Part shown: in pieces, positions 26,301 through 37,900 of the stretch
How positions within the stretch are numbered: position 1 is the stretch's first letter
Layout of the letters: the number at the start of each line of letters is the position of its first letter
NCBI GenBank assembly: GCA_964017065.1
Contig: OZ024791.1
Location: 2,365,410 to 2,429,409, forward strand
Length of the DNA stretch: 64,000 nt
Direction of reading: 5' to 3'
Origin: Haliclona indistincta
Lineage: Eukaryota > Porifera > Demospongiae > Haplosclerida > Chalinidae
Notes under the pieces: generated by a model
Database searches by the model: none
What the model saw: the letters and a program-made list of their open reading frames with translations, nothing else
Told to the model about the DNA's origin: nothing
Translations under genes and position numbers: made by a program

Positions 26301-29300
26301 TATGATATTTCACTACAAGAATTCAATGCTGTTATTGAAGAAACCCGAAGCACATCACCTCTAGTGCAACTTGCAGATACGTACGGTTCTGATGAACTTT
26401 TGAAAGTACAGAGTCTATCGTACAATGTCACAGTGACAACACAGACTCCAGTAGCATTCCCTGTACTGATAACATACAACAAACCATACGCAGGACAGAG
26501 TGACCAAATAACAATTGTGATCAACTTTGATGCACCAAAACTGCTCACAATGAGAAGTCTTGCCGAGGATCTGGTTAGCCAGTTCACTGAGGGTGCAGGA
26601 TCAAGAAGAAAAAGACAATCTGAAGGGGCTGCTAATCTTCTCATCACAACATTCCAAAGGAGCTGTACAGATCTAATGAATCTTCAGGAATACTTTGACC
26701 AGCTATCACAGGCAGTGAACGATACTCAGGATCGAACAGATATAGCAATCAATACTATCTTTGAGGTCACTGCTAGTACTGAAAGTGCCTTTGCCTTCTC
26801 TGATTCTTCTAAAGATCTTGTGTCAGATGTGGTAGGTACCTTACAAAATCTATCCACTCAGAGAGAAGAGTTATCATTTTTAGAATGGCAGACTAGTATT
26901 GGAGAGCTGCACAACAGCACCACTTCAGTTGGAGGCTATAGTTGTTATGGTTTTTCAGATTGTTTGCACACTGCTTTGTCAGTTCTTCAACGTCTTCTTG
27001 CAGAAATGCCAATGCATGAAGCAAAAAACTTGCTGTCAGAGCTAAAAGAAATCAAAGAGGATGTCGAAGATCTGGGTGTGTTTAAGAACCTCACTCTTGA
27101 AGATGCTGAGATACGGTTGCAAGAAGTGATCACGATAATCAACAAAACAGATGAACTAGACTATTGGTGTGCTGGATTACCTGAATTCACAACACAGCCT
27201 CCAGGAGAGGTTAATATCTCAGCCTCCCATACTCTCAAACTTGCGACCACAGTTGAATCTGACCTTCCTGTTCGATTTAATTGGAAGAGAAATGGTATTC
27301 TGCTCAGTGGACACCATACCAGTACTCTCACCTTGCCTAACATCCAGATGATTGATGCAGGCCAATATGAGTGTCTTGCCACAACAGATAAAGGAACTGT
27401 TTCATCTTTGTATTCTATAGTCAATGTCTACTATGCTCCTATCTTCAACTTGACAATAACTCCTGCTATCGTACGAGAGGGAGAGGAAAATGGTGTCAAC
27501 TTTGCATGTGATGCTCACTCATGGCCTCCACCAGGGTGGAGCTGGTACTTTAGACCAAGCAGCTCAGTAGCATGGCAGCTGATTGAGGGTGTGGATGCCA
27601 ATGTTATTCCTCTCCTCAGCCCAAGGCTCAATCAGGAGGGTTGGTACAGATGTCAAGCTTCAAACTGGATTGGTGAAGGCTACAGAGAGGCTTTTCTAAC
27701 TGTTCTTCCTGCATTAGTTGTGAGAATTAACTATCCAGTGAACTTCAAGCTCTTGGAGACAGATGAAGTGCCAATGACTGAAGGAATAGATTTTAATGGG
27801 TCAGGAGAAAGAAAGGAAGCAATGTTCAGAGACTCTCTCAATCATTCCCTCACAGTACAGCTGTCTCTAGTCACTACTCGTGTTGAAAATGTTGTCTTGA
27901 CAATGGACTCTGATCTCAGTTTCAACTTCATAACTCCAAACTTTGTCTTTGATAATTTTGCTGAGATGTCAGTTGAAAGTGTACTGCTAACTGCTGGTCC
28001 CTCTATGATGAATCTTGAAACAGACAAGGTTGAGTTGGAGTCTATGATACAAGAAAGTGACTTGTTTGTTGATCATAACATGATTCGCTATCAAGCAATA
28101 AATGACACACTTCACTTCGGAACAAGAACATTTGTCTGTCCAGCTGGATATGGGCTTCACTCCAGTTTGGTCATTTGTGGTATGTGTATTGTTCGGAATC
28201 AGTATGCCTCATGTAATTTTAATTTTTTGCAGTGAGCTGTGCTCCAGGTACTTACAATGGAGCCCCCAGGATAGCAATGACAGATGTAGGTGAGGGTCAG
28301 TTCATCCAGGAAGAGATGCCACAGTGTGTGGATTGTCCAATGGGCACATACCAGCAAGGAAAGGGCAGCAATGAGTGCACACAGTGTCCTCAGTACACAT
28401 CCACACGATCAGCTGGAGCAAAACATTCCAGTGCATGCATTGGTGAGTTTGTAATGGATTAATGCAGGATTAATGTGTTGTTAATTTTGTAAGTTTAGAA
28501 TATGGATTTCATTAATTACGCACACATGATTCTATCATTACTATTCTCACATGCAGATTTCTGCCAAGTTGACTTTTTCTCATCATCTGGTCTCGTACCC
28601 TGTCAGCCATGCCCTCCTGATTACTATCAGCTGAGGAGAGGAGCCACTGACTGTCTGCCCTGCACTAGCACCACCACCTCAGTGGAGAGATGCCCGAGTA
28701 AGGCGGAATATTTTAGTAATAATAATGTCTCTGAAATTTTGTAGAATCGAACCATACATTGAATAATCCAGTGTCTACAAATAATCCAGTGAATACACAT
28801 TCAAGTCCTACTCCTACAGTTACAGAACCAGCTGCAAAAGTAAGTCATTATTAGGGAGACACGGTAGTGTCTCCCTATGTAGGGTTGAACGAGAAAACAA
28901 GATGGCGGCTACATACAATGTATTAGCGTTCAAACGCTGATATTTCGCCTTGTGATGAATTTTTACGTCCAAAGACACTTAGATCTGCTCTCTGGCGTTG
29001 CCCCATCTTACAGTAGCAAGGAGATTGCTCGAAATTGTTGCTAAAGTGACGAACCTGGAAACGGTGAAAATCGAGTTTCGTCATCTTCGTTTTCTTCTTT
29101 CTTCTTTCTTTCTTTCTTCCACTCGCCTAGCGCCTTTACGCGAGCAGTGCCGAGACCAAAACATCCACGAACATTCGTGAAATTCTCCTGGCAGGTGCCT
29201 TTTGAACATTGTTTTTAGCGAAACGGCGATCTGAATTCCGCGAGTTCTCGATCGTGATCCATTGTCAGCTAAGTGTTAGTCGCCATTATTGCGATTGCGC

Positions 29301-30498
29301 AACACGCACGTGACCAAGCAATGGCTAGCGCACGTGACCAAGCACTAGCTTGAGTATCGCCATGCCGTAGGGATCATGGAGAACACATATTTGTCTGGAG
29401 TCTTCGAATAACGGCAAGCTCGTGTAGGATCGCCATTCGGCGCTTGCCAGATAATTATAACCGGCGTACAGGTCTACAAATAAGTGTGGGCGGGGCTCGT
29501 ATGCACTGCATGCATGCATGAATGCGTAGGCGAGCTGGTATGTACCACATAACAAATATTTTTAGCTACAAGTTTAAAATTGTTAATAATAAAGAAAAGC
29601 CATTAGCAACTGGAAAACTAAACCAATGGTGGAAACCATGACAAAGACATGATGCATGATACATGCATGATATTGAACTGCACTTCACTGAAAATGAAAA
29701 AAGGACACAAACAAGAAAATAAAAAAGATTTCTATCGAAATCAAAAGGATGTAGGGTTGTGAAATTTACCACTGGTCCACAATGTAATCTAACAAGGAAC
29801 AAGCATGGAATGGTAACACGATTGACTTGCTAACAGACCATAGATCCCTACATCAGTGGCTGTACATAAGATCTAGAATTATTTGTCACAAGCTGAATCC
29901 AATTCAATTTAATGCATGTCTGGTGTCAGTCAACAGCAACTAGCTGAATTAGCTATACGGCCAACCACAGCAGCCACTGATGTAGGGATCTATGGTCTGT
30001 TAGCAAGTCAATCGTGTTACCATTCCATGCTTGTTCCTTGTTAGATTACATTGTGGACCAGTGGTAGATTTCACAACCCTACATCCTTTTGATTTCGATA
30101 GAAATCTTTTTTATTTTCTTGTTATAATGGTATTATCACTAAATCTTGCTTTTGTGTTTAAAATCTTTTAGGAAAACATCAGTACTATAATTGCAGCATC
30201 TGTGTTCAGTATTTGTCTTGCAGGTCAGTTGCTCACATTCACATGATTACATACAACCTATACTTATACCTTGGTAGGACTATTAGTGGCGGTTGCCGTG
30301 GTTGTCATTGCTATCTTGGTGTGGAAAAGAAAATTTAAGAATAAAATCAATATCAACTCTGCTGGCGTCCCTGAGGGAACAACATCTCCGATAGAAATGG
30401 GTGATGTTGATTCTTCTTCGCAGCTGAAGGCATTAGACAAGCTTGAGGAAGCTGAAGAGGAGGTCAACACAGATCTCGACAATCCCAAGTCAGATTAG
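20328..30498 (+). CDS. Receptor-like array gene C, complete (2420 aa)
   Basis: Exons: 20328-20389, 20443-20586, 20636-20748, 20810-20905, 21088-21210, 21260-21382, 21439-21561, 22000-22149, 22205-22324, 22373-22495, 22607-22975, 23029-24482, 24581-24695, 24751-28179, 28233-28442, 28557-28697, 28745-28839, 30172-30223, 30278-30498 (7263 nt, a multiple of 3). Same domain order as gene B and mostly near-identical to it, introns included, so the B/C duplication looks recent. The signal peptide again starts [12 protein letters not shown]. Differences: VR2 (about 25769-25975) keeps the Cys framework but replaces many residues between; the stalk has two repeat units; the tail is shorter and ends DNPKSD, so it lacks the NPNF of A and B. 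The intron before the membrane exons is 1332 bp because of an insertion (28853-30122); the exon borders on both sides remain intact. Surface receptor; ligand unknown. Confidence 0.9.
28853..30122. mobile_element. 1.27-kb insertion in the last long intron of gene C
   Basis: Genes A and B have an intron of about 70 bp here. In C, intron sequence stops after GTAAGTCATTATT and resumes at about 30123. The insert begins with a 10-bp perfect hairpin (28853-28876, AGGGAGACAC / GTGTCTCCCT). Its first 700 bp have a base composition unlike the array, with CpG-containing stretches. It ends with long inverted arms (29711-29862 and 29971-30122). No transposase-like protein is visible, so it is non-autonomous or composite. 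The exact target-site duplication is unclear. Confidence 0.7.
29711..30122. repeat. Foldback repeat with 152-bp inverted arms
   Basis: Left arm 29711-29862 and right arm 29971-30122 are reverse complements over 152 bp with one mismatch that I found (in the GTGAAATTTACC segment), separated by a 108-bp loop. Such near-perfect arms suggest a recent foldback or MITE-type insertion, or a tandem inversion. Confidence 0.85.
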
Positions 30499-31316
30499 CT
30501 ATAGAATGCGTGACCCATATTGAGTGGTACTCACTAACTACTGATATCTACCTTCATTTTGTTCTGTACATGTAGCATGACCCATATTGAGTGGTACTCT
30601 CTGACTACTGATAGCTTTGTTCTAGCATTGTTTTGTTGACCTTAGATTTCCACGGTGTTGAAAAAGATTTATCACCTCAATGTACATCACACAAGCATGC
30701 ACCATGGTTGATGGTTGATTTTCAGACTGAATGACTGCATTGACAGAAGTCAGTGTGAGTCTGGTGGAAGTTTTTTTAGAGTAAAGTAGCTGTGATATCT
30801 GTCTGAGTGCAAAGATTTCTTCATCACAACACCTGACCAAGACAGGCTTGAAGTGCCAGAACTACACCACTGTCGTTTGAAGGGCAGGCCTCAGGAATAA
30901 TGAGTCTGATAATTATGTTTGGGTGGGGCTGCACTTGGGGCTGAGCTCTTAGCATAGAATTTGCTTTATATTCACAGCAATGGCTCCAGAGAAATAGAAA
31001 GAAAAGAGCCTAGCTTATAACATAATTTATTTATTATCATAAATTATAATGAACCACTCACAATGCTAGCTTTAACTTTTAGTTAACATTGACAGGCAGT
31101 GCAAATTGAGATGACTGGTAACCACTCCCTTTTAATTGGAGGCAGAAGATACATGTAACCCAAAAGCGTTATTGAGTGAAAGACGACGTCAGTGTTTTCA
31201 TCGCCTGACCTGCGTGGGGGCGGGACTCTATGCATGAATTCGATTGGCTAGCTTTGTTTCTGCATGGGTGGGGCTGCATGACCTTGCTGAGCTCATCATG
31301 TTGCAGACTCACAGCA
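30499..31316 (+). other. Spacer between genes C and D with short direct repeat
   Basis: It begins with the 3' UTR of gene C. A block of about 25 bp (TGACCCATATTGAGTGGTAC...) occurs at 30511 and again at 30578. At about 30920-30995 there is a degenerate copy of the gene-E-type leader (GGTGGGGCTGC ... CACAGCAATGGCTC) that stops after four codons. No gene seen. Confidence 0.5.
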
Positions 31317-31550
31317 ATGGCTCAGCTAAGAGCACCAGTTAGCTTGTTGCTGTCATCTAGCTGTACCTCTGCTAATCCTGATAACGGCGCCATCAAGAAC
31401 TCAAGTAAAGTAGGCAGTACTAATCATTGTTTTAAATTATCTGACTGATCATCTCTGTCATTTGATTGCAGTGTATGCTGTGGAAGTGTGACTACTCAAG
31501 ACTCCTATGTAGTATATAACCAGCAACCTCAGTACTCACAGTTTTATTTA
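31233..31550 (+). pseudogene. Dead first exons of a gene-E-type copy
   Basis: 31233-31316 matches the upstream block of gene E (42534-42617), including an inverted CCAAT box (GATTGGCT). The exon from ATG 31317 starts [14 protein letters not shown] like gene E, but a frame change after that replaces the hydrophobic core with polar residues, so no signal peptide is made. A fragment of the EMI exon follows (31472 to about 31545) and breaks off into unrelated sequence. This is the remnant of an earlier array copy or the scar of unequal crossing over. Confidence 0.75.
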
Positions 31551-31954
31551 TTTCCTCAGTAGTGGCTGTCCTAGCACCTCATAGAGAGACTGTCCAGCAG
31601 CACTAGTTAGGTGAAAAGCAAGGAATCAAAACTAAAAAGATCTCTAAACACACTCTTTGCATGAAACTGCATAGCGATTCAGTAGCAAAAGCGTAATTAC
31701 AATAGTCGAATTTGTATAAGCTAAGCATTGTTTAAATACTCTATTCTTGTTCACCGAATCACGATCACTGCACTCTTTACCTGGGTTCAAAAGTCGCCTT
31801 CAGTGTAGCGTCGCCTGTCTTCTCTTCCTCGATACTGCAAGTTTAGGGCGTGGTTATTTATTATTCATGACTTCGATTACTTATTCTCAAGAGTACATAA
31901 TAAATTATGTATTCGATATTCAGTTCAACTGAGCTGAGGAACCAGTAAAGCGCA

Positions 31955-34900
31955 ATGCATCTGCCGCTGTCCTTTTCTATAGCTGTGCTAGTGCTGGCAA
32001 CAATCCCATCAAAATCTCAAGCGAGGTGTGTGGTGTCAACAATTATTATTTTAACACTGTTTATTATCAATGCACTGCAGTCATATTTGCTATGAAAGTA
32101 TAAGTACTCTAGGCTCCTATGTAGAGTATTACAAGCAAACACTGTACTCACAGTACAGTTATTCTACGAGTTGTGGTTGGTTGAATCTTGGAAGATGCAC
32201 TCGTTACGGCAGCAGGTTAGCTACATCATGCCAATTGCTTCAATAAACTAATGTTACTATTTCTATAGTGTCTACTATGTTCAAAGCGCCCGGACATTAT
32301 ACAATATAGAATATCAAACAATTTCATTGTGTTGTCCTGGTTACATTGGTTCACCACCAAGCTGCAACCGTGAGTATTCATACATGCACTAAGCATTGAT
32401 TGAGCACGGGGTGGGCACAATAATTTTGGGAATAATGGGCTATTGCAGGAATAGAATAATTTACTGGGGAATTTTCAAAGCCATCCCGGAAAATAATTCA
32501 CAACTCAAAATTTCATGTAATTCTGATAGACAGTACAGTGCATTATACACATAGAATCATCAATGATCTTACTGTGCGATGGTTGCCAAACTACAAATAC
32601 CATAACTGTGTCGTTGTATTGTGTCAGTTATTATGATCAAGAAAGAGAATGATAGTGAGAATTTGGGGATGCATGAGAATATTGATGAGAAGTTCCAGAG
32701 TTTGAGGAATAATGTGTTCAGCCTACTAATGTTTACATTTGTCTGCAGCTTACTGCGCACAAGGTTGCCATCAAGGAAATTGTACTTCACCAAATAATTG
32801 CTCTTGCAACATTGGCTGGACTGGAAGCTCTTGCAACACAGGTCAGTATTATGGCATAATGAATTATGTATCACTGGTACTGAGTAACATAAATTTATAG
32901 TAGTGAGAATGTATAGCTGCATGTGTGCTATATATAATGTATTGTGTAGAGAATCCCTTTTTACTACAGTTGTATGCTGCTTTTACAATTAATTTTAATA
33001 ATTATGTGGTCAATTATCAATAACATTGTAAATGCTTCTCCAGACACCAATGAGTGTGGTAGTGCTAATGGAGGTTGTGCACACTATTGCAGCAATACTC
33101 TGGGCAGCTTCACCTGTTCATGCAGCTCTGGGTTTGTGCTAGCTGGAAACAATCTCAATTGCACTGGTAAAACATTGTGCACTGTTTGTCTCACAGTTCA
33201 TGACACCTGCCCTGCAGATGTTGATGAGTGTTCTGCTAATATTGATGGATGTGCACAGTCATGTACAAACACTGTTGGTAGCTATCAGTGCGGTTGTGGT
33301 GCAGGATATACACTAAACAGTGATGGACACACCTGTGATGGTATGATAATGTATTATCAACCTATAATGGTATTGTGTGCTAATTATTTCAGATATAAAT
33401 GAGTGTACTCTGGGAACTAACAACTGTAATCAAGTGTGTCACAACACCATTGGCTCTTACTATTGCAGCTGTAATCCTGGCTACCAACTTCTCAACCATC
33501 CACACATCTGCACAGGTATCTGACCATGCAGTGTACTTAGGCTTGTTGTAGCCTTAGCCATGCATACACCTGTTGGGCTGTCCAATTAATACTAAGCAGA
33601 AGCTTTTCACTCTACCAACTTTATGTGTATCTCTCAAAGAATAAGAAATTCAGAGAGCTACTTCATAGTTATTTTTAAGATTTTTGAACAATAATACATA
33701 TCAATTGAAGCAAGTCACACATGTTACATGCAGGTACTAACAACTGTAATCAAGTGTGTCATATGGTTTTTACTATTGCAGCTGTAATCCTGGGTTTGCT
33801 CTTTTCGATCATTCACACATATGCACAGGTGCTTTAGCAATTCAATAGAACGCCTAATACAGACTGTATGCACGTGTTTATATTCCTGTTAAAATTCTTA
33901 CTTACATAAATTTGACTAGCCACAGGAGTAAGGTGTATTTTTAAACTTAGTGTTACTGTATTACAGGAAAATTTGACGTCAAAAAATTTGCCATTAAGAT
34001 TAAAAATACAGTGTATATATCAATGCATTTCTACTTGTATGGGGAAATATTTTTGGTGATTGTTGAGTAAACTATCAAACCACCAAATTTAAACAACCTC
34101 CAATTTTTCCGTTCTACAGTAAGTTTTTTGTTGCAAAAATGGTAACCGTAACTGTAATTGCCATGTAAACTTATAACCTGATGAAAGGAAACATCGTCCG
34201 ATTGATTTTGGTACAAATCATAACTAGCGGCAAATCTGTTGAAGGAATAGCCGGATAAAGTTGTCTGCACACAGAGGATAGTTGTCTTTCACTACAAATG
34301 CTGCATAGACTCACACATGGCATATTGATCCAATGAAATGACTATACTGGTATTGAGAAAACTCCCAAAAGGCTATCCCATGAGAGCTCCCAATAAAAGG
34401 ATGTTTACTTCTAGCGTTCACTTCTAACTTATATGTGTCAATGTTCAATTTGTAGACCTACATTAATAAACAATTATCGGAACAAGTTGTCTGGCATGCA
34501 ATCACAAACAACTGTGTTGTCTGCATTATAGTATAGCCAGTTACGCATTATACGTAGGGAAATCAGTCTGTTTGTGTTGAGGGTTAAGTGCTGGATTTGT
34601 ATTTGTATTTAATAATAACACTCCACTTATGCTTGACCTACCAAGAAGCTTGCAGTACCACAGACTGAGACACTAATTGAATTTCATGCTACTTTAGCTG
34701 TATTTTCTTTCATTTTACTATAGATGTCGATGAATGTTCAGACGGGTCACACAATTGCAATCAGCACTGTAACAACACTGTCGGTAGCCATTTCTGTGAC
34801 TGCTATGTCGGCTATGAGCTGCAGGATGATGGTCTCACTTGCACTGGTGAGCAAATGATGTGTTCAAATATTGCACTGATAGTTTTCTCTTCATCATACA

Positions 34901-37900
34901 GATATCGATGAATGTGCATTGGGTATATCAGGATGTGATCATAACTGTACTAATAATATCGGTAGTTTCCAGTGTTCATGTTTGACTGGATACATGTTGG
35001 TCAATGAGAGAAACTGCATTGGTAATAATTCTAAAATTTTTGTTATTGAATTATTTTTTCCTTTGTAGACATCAATGAGTGTAGCCATAGTAACGGCGGT
35101 TGTGACCACATTTGTAACAACCAGATTGGTACCTATTATTGTGAATGTCAAGATGGCTATACATTGGGAGATGACCTCCATGATGAGTGTATCGGTAAGC
35201 ATGACTCATATCCTCAGGAATCATACACACACTCTATGGTGAATGTTTATACAGTTAGAAGGATAATTTATATTATTCTTTAGCTGATCCTTGTCCCACA
35301 CTGTCTGACCCTCCTAATGGTGCCATTACATGTACTGGACCACAAATCACTGATCAGAGCTGTAGCTATACTTGTCAGAATGGCTACAATCTCACTGGAT
35401 CTGTCACTAGGACCTGTCAACCTGACCACACTTGGAGTGGTGACCCTACCAGTTGCCCACCACTGCAGTGTATTGAGCTATTGGGACAGAACCATGCATT
35501 TGTAGTTGCTCCATGCGGACGTGACTTTAACACTTCATGTAATGTACTCTGTGAGACAGGCTTCCACATTAATGGATCAACCAGCTGGAGACAAGTATGT
35601 CAATTAAATGATGACTTAGAAGTGGAGTGGAGTGATTCACCTGTTTGCATTGGTCAGTCTTTTGTTTTTAATGGTGCATGTATGCCTTCTCCTTATAGAG
35701 CAAATGCCATGTCAGCTAAATCCATGCCGTAACAGTGGTACTTGCATAGTAAATGGCAATGGGACAGAGCAGTGTGAGTGTGCGTCTCTCTTCAAAGGAA
35801 GTGAGTGTCAAGTTGGACTCGTGGAGGTTCCTCCAATTCCTGTATTGACTGTTAATAATTCGATTCTCAAATCTATCCAAGTCAGCATAAATGAAGGAAT
35901 TCTTGAAGTTAATCTAGTACTAAACAATACTTCAAGTGAGGCACTTGTCCTTCGACATAGGAATCTTCAATTAATAACACCAGATTCCAGTAAAATTTTC
36001 TCAATACAACCGTACAAGCAGGGCTTGTTCAGATTTAAGTATAAAATATCTGGAAGTGCTACAACATCTACTTTCTACAATGTTTTCGAAGAGTCAATTG
36101 TGACTGTTGTAGGTGACCGAAGACCTAACAATCGTCCAGAGTATGCTTACTTCACTCAAGGTGGTCTGGACAGAGGACAGCTTGGTGCTGGCTGCTGCCA
36201 TTACAACTACCAGCTTGCCGGGTCTATTTGTTCATCATCTCCTCAGTTCACCTCCTCTTGTGGCTGGCAAAGTGAAATGACATTGACAACTACTGGTGCA
36301 TTGACAACTACAAGTGGAGTCGTGTTTGTGAAGAATAGTGACATAAATCTGCCGCTGTCCATTGCTGGTGCTCAAATTAGTTCTTCCGGCTCGAATTTTG
36401 ATTTCAATATACCAGTTAATGAAGGAGGACAGATTTCAACATGTTCACAGTGCAATAATTGCTCTAACTGTCAAACAGGCAACACATCAGTATGCTATGG
36501 ACTTGATAGAGATGTGTTATTCGATGAATACGATATTTCAGACATGCTTAGAGAGCAATCACTGTTCAATACTTTCCTGACTCAAACATCTACCCTGTTG
36601 CCATCTTGGTTGAGTGCCTCCATCACCTCACGAACCAATAACTACTCACAGTATGACTATCATGCATCTATCCTGCAAGCTATTGATGCTAAAAGTCACC
36701 CTGGCTGCACCCAGCTCACACTAGAGAACAGTGGACTCTTGTATGTACTGAAAACTCGCAATTCATTGAGTCTCAACATTTCTGGTCAGGTTAAGAGTCT
36801 TAATCCTGCCGAACTGTCTCCATTGTGCTTTGCAGTCGATGTTTGCAGTGGCAGTGAATCAACACTCGAAGTTGATATAAAAGACAAGTTTTCTCTTTCT
36901 AGTATCAACTATTTCAGTACTCTGAGTGGCCTAGATTGGAGCTTTGATCCCTACACTGTGTCATTCACTGATCTTGGAGTAACAACAGCAATCAGTGATC
37001 CAATGTTTTGGAATGGACAGGCTTTTATTGCAGCTAAACTACCATCTTATGACTTCAAACTACAAGTTGTTCTTAAGGGTAACTTGACTGGAGGTAATCT
37101 AATGGTCTCACAATCTTTCATGGGATCATTACTACACAGAGCCATCACTAGAGAAGATGAGGTTACTGATTAGTGACAGCATGAATGGTGCCAGTGTGCC
37201 TGGCCTATATAGTTTATACACAGTTTTATCTGATTTGTGTTTATGCAGGTTCCTGGACAGCTACAGGGTAGTGGAAATGTTGATATAGCAATCCAGTATA
37301 GTAATAACAGAGACATGCTCTATCTAAAGTTAATGAGACAACCAGCAATATTTGCATACCCAGGTATGTAAGGTATTTTGCAAAAATTAGTTATACTCAT
37401 TACTCAATACCTACATAGGAACAACATATGCTGCTTCATCCGCTGTGGAATCTGGTATATCATATCAGTTGAGCTCCCAGCTAGTGCCTAGACAAGATGC
37501 TGTGTTCTTCTCAGAGCTGTTTGCCATTCCAGACTACACTCAATCTTGTCCAATCAAACTGTATGTTCGCTTAAATGACAACCTTGGAATCGATTGGGCT
37601 AACTTCAGAACAACTTGTCTTGGTATCCGCATTGGAATGCTAGAGTTCTTGTCCAATCTTGAGCACACTGTAACATTTCCTGGCACTAATTCTCCAGCCA
37701 CTGGTCCTACCTCATCAAGACTCTACATCAATTCCACTCTTAGTACCTCTTCTCTTCAACTTGGCAACTTCTTCACCCTTCTCTCTCAAGGAAGTGGCAT
37801 TTCGTCTATCTATCTAGCATTCCCAGATAGTTCCTCAAGTCCACTCACAGCAACACTGTACAATACTAATGTTACTGTATTTGATAATGTTCTGAACACA

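Noticed and set aside
28998..29180. Open frame inside the gene C insertion as a transposase
   Set aside because: Only 60 residues, no recognisable catalytic motif.
28853..30122. Insertion as a break that kills gene C
   Set aside because: It lies wholly within an intron; donor 28840 and acceptor before 30172 are intact and the frame continues.
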